A DNA stretch of 64,000 bases from Candidatus Cacconaster scatequi (GTDB lineage: Bacteria; Bacteroidota; Bacteroidia; Bacteroidales; UBA932). The translations under genes were made by a program, and so were the position numbers. Numbering within the stretch: position 1 is the stretch's first letter; every line of letters begins with the position of its first letter. Below are positions 24,446-33,313 of the stretch, one piece after another. The stretch is taken from the NCBI GenBank assembly GCA_018065305.1, contig JAGHTO010000015.1:95895-159894 (forward strand), written 5' to 3'. The notes under the pieces were generated by a model. It was not told the DNA's origin, searched no databases, and worked only from the letters and a program-made list of their open reading frames with translations.

Positions 24446-26171
24446 CTGCGCTGACGGGGCCGATTTCGATTGTGTCGCAACCTTTGCGGTTGAATCTGTA
24501 TGAAGCCTTTCCTACTGTGGAGAATGCTTCCGCTCCGCTTCGGCCAAGTGTAGGGAACTTGGCTGAAACCTTTCTGCCGCTTGGATTGAGGGCAATCACG
24601 TACAGTTCGTCTCCGGATATGCGTTTGTAAACCATCGGGTAGGGTTGGTCGGGGTCCGAGACGTATTCCCAGTCTCCCAGATTGCTCATTGCGGCTGACT
24701 CCTGACGCAGTGCGAGAATCTTCCGCACATAATTCAGAAGGGATTCAGGGTCCTTTTCCTGAGTCTCCACAGTGATGGTTCCGCCGTCGGTATCTACAGG
24801 AAGAAAGATATCTTCAGGGGCGCAAGTGGAAAATCCGGCGTTGACTCCGTCGGTCCATTGCATAGGCGTGCGTGACCCTGCGCGTTCGTTGACGAATCCG
24901 GATGAGAACACTTCGCGTGACCCTTCCTTTTCCGGAGCGTTTTCATTGTATTTCATTCCGATTTCGTCACCATAGTAGATGAAGGGTATGCTTCGCAGAG
25001 TCAGGAAAAAGGTGATTGCCACCTTGAGCTGGTCCATAGTGTTTCTGGTATAGGCGTTAGGCCTCTGGATATCGTGGTTGGATGTCTGGGGGGCCATATA
25101 ACCAATGTCTCCTATGGTCTTGAGAGTTCTGGCGTAGTATTCCACGAATTCCTTGACTTCGCCTTTGCCCGCTTTGTTGAAGTAGCAGGTGGCGTGTCTT
25201 CCGTACGGCTCGGGGAGGATGAGTTTCGTGTACCCTGTTGCGCTTCTCCACGGAAGGAAGAAGTCCACGTTGAATCCGGCGGGAAGGGAGACCTCGGGGT
25301 CGGACCACTCTGCAAGCAGCACATTGTCGGGATAATGCTCGTGAATCCAGGCTGTGAAACCTTTCCACATTTCACTTGTCACCGTGTGGTCCGGGTCGTT
25401 TTTAATCAGGCTCTGCGCCATATCCACACGGAATCCGTCGGCTCCCTTTTCAAACCAGAACACCATTATGTTGCGAAGTTCCTGCCACACCGCTTTAGGC
25501 CCGGGTGCGTCCACCGGCTGTTCCCAAGGATGATTCGGGTCCGGGTTGGCAAAGCCGAAGTTCAGCGCAGGCTGGGCCTCGTAGTAATTTTTGTAATAAT
25601 ATTTTGCCCTGGGAGCGTTCGCCTCGACGAATGTGCCTATTGTGCTTGATTTCGGATTCGGCTGGCTGTGCCGGAGTTTGATGTCCGCCTTGTCCTTTTC
25701 GCTGATTTCGTCCGTCCAGATGTAATAGTCGCTATAGCGCAGGTTGCTGTCCTTTTCCATCGACTGCAGGAACCACGGATTCTCGTTGCTGGTATGTCCC
25801 GCCACCAGATCCATAATGACTTTTATACCTCTTTTATGCGCTTCTTCGAAGAGTTTCACAATATCTGAGTTGGTTCCGAATCGCGGGTCCACCCTGTAGT
25901 AGTCCTTGACATCGTATCCTCCGTCCATCCATCCGGATTCATAGACCGGATTGAGCCAGATGGCGGTGACTCCTATGCTCTTGATATAGTCGAGTTTTGA
26001 TGTGATGCCCGGAATGTCGCCGATGCCATTTCCGTCGGAATCCATATAGGAGGAGGGATAAATCTGGTAGAACACCGCATTATCCAGCCATTTGGGACCA
26101 TTCCCGGCCATAAGAGTCGTACAACACAACGCCATAACTGCGCAGATGAGGGTTTTGGACAAGTTTTTCAT
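24423..26171 (-). CDS. Alpha-amylase family glycoside hydrolase (GH13), secreted
   Basis: 582 residues with a signal peptide ending near MAGNG. The GH13 (beta/alpha)8 barrel motifs are intact: DLVAGHTSNENPWF (region I), GFRVDMAQ with nucleophile Asp250, LLAEWSD with acid/base Glu288, and SNHDIQRP with Asp367. YQIYPSSYMDSDGNGIGDI at the N-terminus is typical of oligo-1,6-glucosidase/alpha-glucosidase-like members acting on short alpha-glucans. A beta-sandwich domain C follows from about residue 490. No SusCD pair is nearby. A TAAGTTTG box lies 22 bases upstream of the start. Confidence 0.9.
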   Translation of the reverse strand: MKNLSKTLICAVMALCCTTLMAGNGPKWLDNAVFYQIYPSSYMDSDGNGIGDIPGITSKLDYIKSIGVTAIWLNPVYESGWMDGGYDVKDYYRVDPRFGTNSDIVKLFEEAHKRGIKVIMDLVAGHTSNENPWFLQSMEKDSNLRYSDYYIWTDEISEKDKADIKLRHSQPNPKSSTIGTFVEANAPRAKYYYKNYYEAQPALNFGFANPDPNHPWEQPVDAPGPKAVWQELRNIMVFWFEKGADGFRVDMAQSLIKNDPDHTVTSEMWKGFTAWIHEHYPDNVLLAEWSDPEVSLPAGFNVDFFLPWRSATGYTKLILPEPYGRHATCYFNKAGKGEVKEFVEYYARTLKTIGDIGYMAPQTSNHDIQRPNAYTRNTMDQLKVAITFFLTLRSIPFIYYGDEIGMKYNENAPEKEGSREVFSSGFVNERAGSRTPMQWTDGVNAGFSTCAPEDIFLPVDTDGGTITVETQEKDPESLLNYVRKILALRQESAAMSNLGDWEYVSDPDQPYPMVYKRISGDELYVIALNPSGRKVSAKFPTLGRSGAEAFSTVGKASYRFNRKGCDTIEIGPVSAVIYKMTH

Positions 26172-26193
26172 TTGAATGTCAATAGTTTTTGAA

Positions 26194-26201
26194 CAAACTT
26201 A
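26194..26201 (-). promoter_or_regulatory. -7 box (TAnnTTTG) for the GH13 gene
   Basis: TAAGTTTG on the minus strand, 22 bases before ATG 26171. Confidence 0.5.
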
Positions 26202-26493
26202 TAAATATAAGAAAAAATATGATATGGTTTCGCGGAATCATTTTCGCACACGGTGACACTTGTCGGCTTGTGGCATGGTTGACTTGCGTCCAGACAGCGT
26301 CCATTCTCGCCATCTGCGTCATTTGCTTCGCAAATAACTTGTTGTCTGCGGCTGAGTCTGTTCTTGACGCAATGTCAACCACACCTGCAAATGTCGTCCG
26401 TCTGCGCAACGTTGAGCCACGACGGGGAAGGAATGGCCTCAGATTCCCCGGCAATAGTCCGGTGTAACAACAAACGTTCCCCAGCGACCTTCA
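26202..26493. other. Gap without a recognised gene
   Basis: About 290 bases between the GH13 promoter and the open frame at 26494. Short frames exist on both strands but their products are Arg/Ser/Pro-rich and resemble nothing known. No repeat, RNA or terminator was recognised. Confidence 0.5.
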
Positions 26494-26640
26494 CAGGCGG
26501 CAGGGGAATCTCTTCCACCACTTACCATCAATATCCCTCCAGAACTCCCGGCCCTCCGGAGTCAGGTCCCACCTGAAGACTCTGCCGATGACGTGATTGA
26601 TGTCGGTCGGTGTATCTGATTGGTGAGGGATATATGTATA
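26494..26640 (-). pseudogene. Protein-like remnant without start codon
   Basis: A 49-codon minus-strand frame bounded by TGA at 26643-26641 and TGA at 26493-26491 with no ATG, GTG or TTG. Its middle reads VFRWDLTPEGREFWRDIDGKWW, shown here only to 20 residues as FRWDLTPEGREFWRDIDGKW, an aromatic/acidic pattern ('W..TPEG..FW..I') that looks like a real protein and recalls short hypothetical proteins of phage or mobile origin. Possibly the end of a decayed or transferred gene. Confidence 0.35.
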
Positions 26641-26651
26641 TCAGAAACTTT

Positions 26652-27299
26652 TTAACCAACCTTTTCATCTTCCAATATACTGTTGAGTATTGCTTTTACG
26701 GTAGTGAAGGAGCGGTCGGCCATATTGGACCAGAATCCGTCGTAGTGCTCCATCTGTTCTCCCTGAGTATGATTGTCGCTGATTATCTTGACCGCGAGGA
26801 ACGGAATGTTGTGCAGGAATGCGACCTGGGCCACTGCGGTTCCTTCCATATCTATTGCAAGGGCATCAGGAAACCAGCGTTTCTGCCTTTCGTCTTCCTC
26901 GCGGCTCACATAAAATTGGTCTCCTGTGCAGAGAAGGCCGGTGCGTGCCTGAGGCAGAGCCTTGCGTGCTGCTTTTACCAGCGCAGGGGCGCTTTCGAAG
27001 TAGAGGGGGAGGCCCGCCATCTGTCCGCCGGCATACTCCTTCCCGCAGAAAACGTCATGGTAGGCGCATCTGTTCACGATTACTGTTTCGCATTCTTCCA
27101 AGTCCTCCACAAATGTTCCCGCGCATCCTATGGATAGGATGCAGTCGGGTTTGTGTTCGCATACAAGCCTTTCTGCGGCTGCAGCGGCATTGACTTTGCC
27201 TATGCCCGAAAGAATGCAATGGATATCACCTTCCGGGAATTCCCTGAGCAGAAGGTCGAACTCCTTCTTCATCGCGCATACTATTCCTATCTTCTTCAT
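26652..27299 (-). CDS. mtnN: 5'-methylthioadenosine/S-adenosylhomocysteine nucleosidase
   Basis: 215 residues. Hydrolyses MTA and SAH to adenine and a ribose derivative, clearing by-products of SAM-dependent reactions. Seen: GIVCAMKKEFDLLL at the N-terminus, LSGIGKVNAAAAAERL (adenine/ribose site), AIDMEGTAVAQVA with the ribose-binding Met-Glu pair, and the catalytic Asp in KIISDNHT (S-D-N motif). Slightly short of the usual 230 residues. Cytoplasmic, monocistronic as far as can be seen. Confidence 0.92.
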   Translation of the reverse strand: MKKIGIVCAMKKEFDLLLREFPEGDIHCILSGIGKVNAAAAAERLVCEHKPDCILSIGCAGTFVEDLEECETVIVNRCAYHDVFCGKEYAGGQMAGLPLYFESAPALVKAARKALPQARTGLLCTGDQFYVSREEDERQKRWFPDALAIDMEGTAVAQVAFLHNIPFLAVKIISDNHTQGEQMEHYDGFWSNMADRSFTTVKAILNSILEDEKVG

Positions 27300-27487
27300 T
27301 TTCTCAAACTGATATGGGTATGAAATGAAAATATGCCATCAATCTGTGATGATGAACGGTACAAGTCCGGTGATGATTATTGCCCGAAGATATGAAATCT
27401 TGCCGACATAATGTACATCCACTGTGCGACGGCGTTCAACTTTTTTCTGATTTGTAATGGATTCCTAAATCATTGCAAAACGAAAGG

Positions 27488-27504
27488 TGTAAAGAATCTT
27501 TACA
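27488..27504. repeat. Short inverted repeat upstream of the acyltransferase
   Basis: TGTAAAG-AAT-CTTTACA: perfect 7-base arms, 3-base centre, about 50 bases upstream of the -7 box at 27553. Possible operator. The remainder of the 27300-27598 gap shows no gene. Confidence 0.4.
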
Positions 27505-27552
27505 GCCCTGTAATTTAATTTTCAAATGACACCCGGATAATTCGGAAAACCG

Positions 27553-27560
27553 TATATTTG
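27553..27560 (+). promoter_or_regulatory. -7 box (TAnnTTTG) for the acyltransferase
   Basis: TATATTTG, 38 bases before ATG 27599. Confidence 0.5.
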
Positions 27561-27598
27561 TGTAGGTTAATCAGTTCATGTAAATTCTTTAGGGAAGT

Positions 27599-28765
27599 AT
27601 GGAAAGAAATCGTGAAGTTTGGGTCGACTGGATGAGGGTCGTTGCCTGTTTTCTGGTTATGGTCGTGCACAGCACCGAGCCGTTTTACCTCGGTGGTGAC
27701 GGAACGTTGGTGTTGACAAAGTTGGATGCGATCTGGGTGGCGCTGTTCGACAGCTTCGCCCGTGCCTGCGTGCCGGTGTTCGTTGTGGCGTCGAGCTATC
27801 TGCAGTTCCCCGTGCACTACAGTACAAAGGAGTTTTTCAGGAAGAGAGCCGTGAGAATATTGGTCCCGTTCGTGATATGGACCATGGTTTATGCTATTGT
27901 ATACGGGGAGCCTGTGCAGAACTTCAAGGATCTGGCGCTGAATTTCAATTATGCGGCAGGCCATCTCTGGTTCGTGTATATGATAGTGGGGCTTTATCTG
28001 CTTATGCCGCTGCTGTCGCCGTGGGCTGAGAAGGTGGGTAGGAGGGAGCTGCTGTTCTTTCTGGGGCTGTGCTTCCTGTCGTCATTCGTTCCTTTCGTCC
28101 GTGAGGCCGCCATCGGCGCGGATGCAGTGTGCATATACGGCCCGGGCGGAATTCCGATGCCGGCGAAGTATCCTCTCTGGGGTGAGGCCAGCTGGAACGA
28201 GTTCGGCATTTTCTATTATTTCAGCGGTTTCATCGGATACCTGCTGCTGGGGCTCTATTTGAGGAGGTTCGGGTCGGAGATGAGTTGGGGAAGGACTATG
28301 GCGGTGGCGCTGCCGTGTTTCCTGGCCGGATTCGCAGTGTGCGTCGGCTGGTTTGTAAGAAGGGTGATGGAGTACTCGGGCGGAGTATTTCCGACTGGAG
28401 GAAAATGTGAAGTTGCAGCCGTGTGGGAGACTCCATGGTTCTACAATACTTTCAGCGTGGCTTTGATGACGATAGGGTGGGTGCTGCTGTTCAGGAGGTT
28501 CCGTTTTGGCGGACGGTTCTACCGGTGTGTCGTGCTGCCTGTGTCAAAGGCGAGTTATGGAATGTACCTGTGCCATATGCTGGCGCTGGGGTTGTTCTCT
28601 GCGCTGTACAGAGGGACTCTGGGGATTGGCGCCGAAGGGAGCCTTGGGGTAATGACGACACCCGTGGAGATAATCCTTACCGCCGTCAGTGCCTATGTCA
28701 CCGCATCGGTGGTCTGCGTGCTGATTCAGAAGATTCCCGTGGTAGGGAAATGGATAGTCGGCTGA
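27599..28765 (+). CDS. Acyltransferase family 3 membrane protein
   Basis: 388 residues with about ten hydrophobic segments. The N-terminus REVWVDWMRVVACFLVMVVHS has the Acyl_transf_3 (OafA/WecH/NodX) pattern with the conserved His in MVVHS. Such proteins O-acetylate or succinylate cell-surface sugars. Codon use differs from neighbours: Leu is mainly CTG, Val GTG, Arg AGG and Gly GGG, whereas flanking genes favour CTC/CTT and CGC. Together with the gene-poor flank and the remnant at 26.5 kb this suggests more recent acquisition. Confidence 0.85.
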   Translation: MERNREVWVDWMRVVACFLVMVVHSTEPFYLGGDGTLVLTKLDAIWVALFDSFARACVPVFVVASSYLQFPVHYSTKEFFRKRAVRILVPFVIWTMVYAIVYGEPVQNFKDLALNFNYAAGHLWFVYMIVGLYLLMPLLSPWAEKVGRRELLFFLGLCFLSSFVPFVREAAIGADAVCIYGPGGIPMPAKYPLWGEASWNEFGIFYYFSGFIGYLLLGLYLRRFGSEMSWGRTMAVALPCFLAGFAVCVGWFVRRVMEYSGGVFPTGGKCEVAAVWETPWFYNTFSVALMTIGWVLLFRRFRFGGRFYRCVVLPVSKASYGMYLCHMLALGLFSALYRGTLGIGAEGSLGVMTTPVEIILTAVSAYVTASVVCVLIQKIPVVGKWIVG

Positions 28766-28821
28766 TTCGTATTGAACATTGCTCAACATTGAGGCAGCGG
28801 CGGGGGAAAAAGGATTCTGAA

Positions 28822-30264
28822 TCACTTGCTGTGGTAGCCGCTGTAGGATTTCAGGAAATTGCTTGAGTAGGTATCGAGGGCCTGCTTTACGGTATATTTG
28901 TTCCGTATCATCTCTGCCAGCTGAGCTTCGTTGTCCTGATTGGCGAAAAGCTTTTCTTCGCTGGAACCATAGCGCAGGGTCTTGTTGGAACTGCGGAAGC
29001 TGCGCAACCCGTTCTCATCCCTTCCCTGAAGAAGATAAAAAGTGTCTCCGGCCTCTTTCGCCTTGTCATAATCGTACCCGAGCGTTTCTTTCTCGTACAT
29101 AGCCACTTCGGCTATCAGACCGCCACCGTCTGTAATCTTGCGGTTTGCCCGATTGAAGCAGACGACAGCGCGCAGGGAGGAAAACTCTGTGCAGAAATTG
29201 AAATCTCCCGTGGAATCCATAAAACCTGCCAGTGGGGTAGCCCCGCCATATAGGGGTGATATTGCATTCAATATGGCGGTAACTTTACCGGGGCCTGCGG
29301 TCTGGGCGCCGGTAGCTTTGCTGCCCTTCGTCCATCCGTCAGATGTGGGGACGGCGGCATATCCCGACTTGTAGTTATAAGAGTTCGTGTACAGGCCCGA
29401 GTCGTCCTGAGATATTGTCATCGCAAGTACTCCCGAACAGTACTCCTTGAGCCCGAACGCATCGACGGCAGCCCTGATCTGGTCAATGCCGGAAGCTGAA
29501 CAGACCCATACGTCAATGCCGTTTTCATCGAGACATTTCCACAGCTCGCGGATGTTCCCGCTCACCTGCACACCCTTTGTCCAAGAAACGCTTACCTGTC
29601 CTACGGATGAATTCAGTTCCGAAGGACTGGTCCAGGTCTCGACGGAAGTGTTCACCGCGCTGTATTTCTTGTGGGAGGCATAGGCGATGTCATAGACCTC
29701 CTTCTCCGTCATCCCGCAGAACCAGTACAGAATCCAGTTGTACGAATCGTCAACGCTGGCCCATTCACCCACTTTGTCGTACAGGGCGCGCATCTTCGTT
29801 GCAAACTCAAGCCAGTGCGGGTCACTGTGGAGAGTGCCGAGCAATGTTTCATCAAGACCCTTCGGCGTAAAAGGCCCATAATCCGAGTAGAGTTCGGAAT
29901 AAGCCGAGGATATATCTTTTATCCAATCATCGCACTCGGCAGGGGCGTTTCCCAGGCCGGTGGCGAGCACCTTCGGAAGCTGTTCCGGATCAAGAGCGAA
30001 ACTCATTGTCTCCAACTGATGGATAGCCAGCTGCTCCTCCACGTCAAAAATTGAGGTGGTGTTGTCAAAATCGAACACGACATAGGCTTTCTCCATCCCT
30101 GCACAGTCATCCATGAAGCGGTTGAGGCCGTCACGCACATCCTCGGACCAGTCCTGATGCTGGAGATGGGACACCGTCTGCTCGGGATTGGGATTTTTAT
30201 TGCATGAAAATGAGACAATAAGGGTTGTCAGAAGAAACAAGCCACGGAATAATTTTCTTGTCAT
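28822..30264 (-). CDS. HAD-superfamily phosphatase, lipoprotein
   Basis: 480 residues. The start at 30264 gives a lipoprotein signal with Cys21 (IVSFSC). The HAD motif I is VVFDFDNTT (Asp65, Asp67), followed by a large helical cap (about 80-260), then WVCSASG as motif II (Ser) and MDSTGDFNF as motif III/IV with a Lys-containing GWTKGSKA segment before it. The organisation resembles phosphoserine-phosphatase-like HADs, but an exported, lipidated location implies a different phosphoester substrate. Driven by TAACTTTG at 30283-30290. Confidence 0.8.
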   Translation of the reverse strand: MTRKLFRGLFLLTTLIVSFSCNKNPNPEQTVSHLQHQDWSEDVRDGLNRFMDDCAGMEKAYVVFDFDNTTSIFDVEEQLAIHQLETMSFALDPEQLPKVLATGLGNAPAECDDWIKDISSAYSELYSDYGPFTPKGLDETLLGTLHSDPHWLEFATKMRALYDKVGEWASVDDSYNWILYWFCGMTEKEVYDIAYASHKKYSAVNTSVETWTSPSELNSSVGQVSVSWTKGVQVSGNIRELWKCLDENGIDVWVCSASGIDQIRAAVDAFGLKEYCSGVLAMTISQDDSGLYTNSYNYKSGYAAVPTSDGWTKGSKATGAQTAGPGKVTAILNAISPLYGGATPLAGFMDSTGDFNFCTEFSSLRAVVCFNRANRKITDGGGLIAEVAMYEKETLGYDYDKAKEAGDTFYLLQGRDENGLRSFRSSNKTLRYGSSEEKLFANQDNEAQLAEMIRNKYTVKQALDTYSSNFLKSYSGYHSK

Positions 30265-30282
30265 AATGTTAAATTTATTCCG

Positions 30283-30290
30283 CAAAGTTA
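30283..30290 (-). promoter_or_regulatory. -7 box (TAnnTTTG) for the HAD lipoprotein
   Basis: TAACTTTG on the minus strand, 18 bases before ATG 30264; divergent from the box at 30308. Confidence 0.6.
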
Positions 30291-30307
30291 TTAAAAATGT
30301 TTTTTGC

Positions 30308-30315
30308 TATTTTTG
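30308..30315 (+). promoter_or_regulatory. -7 box (TAnnTTTG) for the MBL-plug gene
   Basis: TATTTTTG, 22 bases before ATG 30338 (10 bases before ATG 30326). Confidence 0.55.
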
Positions 30316-30337
30316 TGAAGACAAAATGATTTTAGAT

Positions 30338-31888
30338 ATGAAACCTGCCGGAATAATTACATCGGCGTTCGCCGCTTTTCTGCTCCTGATTCCTTCAGTG
30401 GCTTCCGCATTTGACTGGAAGCCGCAGTCCAATGAAGAACTCAAGGGGGATATGATGGAATATGCACGGCAATTTGCGGATTCCTGCAAAGGGGAAAAAG
30501 CCGGGCGGATTGTCAGGAAACTGCTGAGGAAGCAGGCCAAGGCAAAAGAGCCCTATTCCTGGATAGCCGACACGCACAAGGCGGTCAGTGATTTGAAGAA
30601 GGAGTACGGTCCCGAAATCGTTATTGCCGGTACGGATAACAAGAGGGCCGACATCAGAAGATATACTCTGCAACTTCTGGATTATCCCCTGCACGTGGAC
30701 GACAGGGGTGCGGCTACTCCAAAGGAGCTGAAAGACGTGTACGAGGCGGCCAAACAGACATATCTCGCAGGTGCGCGCAAGTCCGCACTGCAGTGGCTGT
30801 GCGGGCCGAAGCCGGAACCGGGAACTCTCGAGATGTTCAAAATATACAATATGGGTTTCGGTTTCCGCACATCAGAACACACCGTGCTGATAGACGTGCG
30901 GTGGGACGGGACTCCGCAGGAGGCTGAAATTCTTGCCGGCGGGTCCGATCTGTTTCTTCTTACGCACCCTCACGCGGACCACTATTCAAAGAGCATACTT
31001 GAGGCTTTTGCAAAGAAGGGAAAACAGATGGTTCTGCCATCCGACGTGCTGCCGGATTATTCGGGAGACAACAAGCATATCGTCAATGAAGCGGCTGACG
31101 CCGTGGATTTCGGAGGCGTCAAATTGAACATATTTCCCGGCAATCAGGGTAAAAATGTCCCCAATAATGTGTATATCATCGAGATGGACGGATGGAGAAT
31201 TCTTCATCAGGGAGACAATGCAGACCTTGAGCAGCAGGCCAGGGTTTCAGACTATCCGGCCTGTGACATAGTAATCGGTTCCACCTGGAACGGAGTCCAG
31301 ACCCTTCTTGAGATGGCAATGTCTGCGGACGGCGGATGTACGCCTGTGCTTATTCCGGCGCACGAGAATGAACTTACCCAGCATGGTGTGGACCATCGCG
31401 AATCCTACCGCGAGATGTTCGACCGCTGCGACAGGCTCGGCAATCCCGATTTTGATTATCCGCCGTATCTGCTTATGGATATCGGAGAGTGTGTTGAGTT
31501 TTCTAGCCGTGAATCCGGTTATTCCGAGGCTGACAGTCAGTATGTCGGTGACGGCTATGGCAGTATCCGCAGGGATCGGTGTACATATTCCATCAGCAGA
31601 CTTGTTCCGAAGAATACGGAAATCATGGCATACAGCAACATTTACGAATATCTCCAGGGGCGGGTTCCAGGGTTGTTGGTAAAACCCGACGGAACACTTC
31701 AAATCAGGGGTATCAACTCCATCAACAGTTCGAACGAACCTCTCATATTGGTTGACGGGGTTGAGGTACGGGACCTGTCCAATATCAATCCGTTGGATGT
31801 CGAGAGCATAGACGTATTGAAAGACGCCTCCGCATCCATCTATGGAGTCAGAGGCGCCAATGGAGTGATTATCATTAAATTGAAGTAA
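30338..31888 (+). CDS. Metallo-beta-lactamase-fold hydrolase with C-terminal SusC-like plug
   Basis: 516 residues. Signal peptide 1-24 (LLLIPSVASA). Residues 25-165 are helical and unassigned. The MBL domain follows with THPHADH (zinc motif HxHxDH, 210-215), further His in ILHQGDNAD and a C-terminal IPAHENE. Residues 432-516 are a TonB-dependent-receptor plug of the SusC type: LQGRVPGLLV, LQIRGINSINSSNEPLILVDG, INPLDVESIDVLKDASA and YGVRGANGVIIIK. No beta-barrel follows; the protein stops right after the plug. The start at 30338 was chosen for the signal peptide and promoter distance; 30326 is possible. Substrate unknown. Confidence 0.85.
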   Translation: MKPAGIITSAFAAFLLLIPSVASAFDWKPQSNEELKGDMMEYARQFADSCKGEKAGRIVRKLLRKQAKAKEPYSWIADTHKAVSDLKKEYGPEIVIAGTDNKRADIRRYTLQLLDYPLHVDDRGAATPKELKDVYEAAKQTYLAGARKSALQWLCGPKPEPGTLEMFKIYNMGFGFRTSEHTVLIDVRWDGTPQEAEILAGGSDLFLLTHPHADHYSKSILEAFAKKGKQMVLPSDVLPDYSGDNKHIVNEAADAVDFGGVKLNIFPGNQGKNVPNNVYIIEMDGWRILHQGDNADLEQQARVSDYPACDIVIGSTWNGVQTLLEMAMSADGGCTPVLIPAHENELTQHGVDHRESYREMFDRCDRLGNPDFDYPPYLLMDIGECVEFSSRESGYSEADSQYVGDGYGSIRRDRCTYSISRLVPKNTEIMAYSNIYEYLQGRVPGLLVKPDGTLQIRGINSINSSNEPLILVDGVEVRDLSNINPLDVESIDVLKDASASIYGVRGANGVIIIKLK

Positions 31889-31896
31889 TCGGGCTT

Positions 31897-33198
31897 CTAG
31901 TAGACTGTCACGGATTTGAGCATCGGCTTTGCGAATGCATCCGTGACGGTCACCCTTATTTTCGATGCGTTGACCGGGGATGGGAACTGAAGCATGCGCT
32001 TGTGGCCTACCGTCGTACCGGAAGCCACCTGCTGCCAGTCGTCGCCGACAAGAGCTTCAACCGTGAATGCCTTGATTTTCTGGCCGTACTTTATCTCTTC
32101 CTGAAGTACGATGCACTTTGAAGGTTCCTTTACTTTCAGGACGGCTTTCCAGGATTTGCCCTTGCAAATTGCGAGAGGCTTTGCGAAATAGGCGTCTCTT
32201 GCAGCCTTGAATTCCATCAGACGGACAGAATCGGCGTAGGGGATGAGTCCGCGCTGGTCAGGCGTCACATTGAGAATCAGATTGCTGCCCCTTCCCACCG
32301 AACTGAACCAGATTTCCATCAATTTGTCCAGGCTCTTGAGGGTGGATTCATTTGTTGTGGTATAGAACCAGTCGGCACGGATGGGAACATCAACCTCTCC
32401 CGGAATCCACTCGGCTCCGTCGCTCTGGCCTGTGTTCAGAATCTCCTGCGACGGGGCCTGCTTGCCGGGGGCGAAGCCTTCCACGTCAAGACGGCACCAG
32501 TTAGTCTCGCCGGCGTAGCCGCTTTCATTGCCAATCCATCTGCACCCGGGGCCTACGTCGCTGAAAATCACGGCGTGCGGGCTGTTGTCATACACGGCTT
32601 TATGGAAGAGGGGCCAGTCATAGTCCGGAATGTCGGCACCTCCGTTGGCACCGTCGAACCACTGCTCGAAGAAGGGGCCGTAATTCTTGTGTACCTCCTC
32701 GATTGTTCCTGCAAAAATCCGGTTGTATTCCTCCGTCCCGTATGCGGGGTGGTTTCTGTCCCAGGGGGAGATATAGACTCCCATCGGGAAATCATATTTG
32801 TCGCAGGCATCGCGCAACTCTTTCACCACGTCACCCTTGCCGTCACGCCAGGCGCTCTGGGCAACCGTATGGGTGCTGTATTTGCTGGGCCACAGACAGA
32901 ATCCGTCGTGGTGTTTCGCCGTGAGGATTATGCCCTTCATCCCTGCTTCCTTTGCCGTGCGGACCCACTGCTCGCAGTCGAGTTCCGTGGGATTGAAGAT
33001 GTCGGGGTTTTCATTGCCGAGACCCCACTGGAGTCCGGAGAAGGTGTTCGGCCCGAAATGACAGAACATATAATATTCCATATCGGCCCAGGCAAGCTGG
33101 TCTTCTGTCGGAAGCGGGCCGTAAGTCTTTTCTGTACAGGATGTGACGGTCAAGGTGCTGAATACGGCCAACGCCGCCAATAATTTTATGTGTTTCAT
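31897..33198 (-). CDS. Alpha-L-fucosidase (GH29), lipoprotein
   Basis: 433 residues. Lipoprotein signal with Cys21 (TVTSC). The GH29 barrel is evident: FCHFGPNTFSG, LTAKHHDGFCLW (His pair that binds fucose) and EQWFDGANG with the nucleophile Asp182. The C-terminal ~90 residues are a small beta domain. It would release alpha-linked L-fucose from host or plant glycans at the cell surface or in the periplasm. It ends convergently 8 bases from the MBL-plug gene. No clear -7 box is seen; a large hairpin lies just upstream. Confidence 0.9.
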   Translation of the reverse strand: MKHIKLLAALAVFSTLTVTSCTEKTYGPLPTEDQLAWADMEYYMFCHFGPNTFSGLQWGLGNENPDIFNPTELDCEQWVRTAKEAGMKGIILTAKHHDGFCLWPSKYSTHTVAQSAWRDGKGDVVKELRDACDKYDFPMGVYISPWDRNHPAYGTEEYNRIFAGTIEEVHKNYGPFFEQWFDGANGGADIPDYDWPLFHKAVYDNSPHAVIFSDVGPGCRWIGNESGYAGETNWCRLDVEGFAPGKQAPSQEILNTGQSDGAEWIPGEVDVPIRADWFYTTTNESTLKSLDKLMEIWFSSVGRGSNLILNVTPDQRGLIPYADSVRLMEFKAARDAYFAKPLAICKGKSWKAVLKVKEPSKCIVLQEEIKYGQKIKAFTVEALVGDDWQQVASGTTVGHKRMLQFPSPVNASKIRVTVTDAFAKPMLKSVTVY

Positions 33199-33216
33199 AT
33201 TGAGTTAAATATTTAG

Positions 33217-33304
33217 TTGACACTTGATCTTGGCTCCTGTCTGTTGCTTGAAAGGACCTAAGCGAAGTCCGACTCAAGCAACAGACAGGAGCCAAAAGTG
33301 TCAA
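33217..33304. repeat. Long hairpin with 31-base arms between glpF and the fucosidase gene
   Basis: Left arm 33217-33251 and right arm 33274-33304 are exact reverse complements apart from a 4-base GATC insertion (33226-33229) in the left arm; the outer ends read TTGACAC / GTGTCAA. The 22-base loop holds an inner GGAC/GTCC pairing. It begins 9 bases after the glpF stop and ends 18 bases before the fucosidase start. No T-run follows on either side. Confidence 0.8.
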
Positions 33305-33313
33305 CATTCGTTG

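Noticed and set aside
28822..30285. Start of the HAD gene at 30285
   Set aside because: It would lie inside the -7 box; the ATG at 30264 gives a proper lipoprotein signal.
33217..33304. Invertible promoter (phase variation)
   Set aside because: Only 22 bases lie between the arms, too few to hold a promoter or to be inverted by known recombinases.
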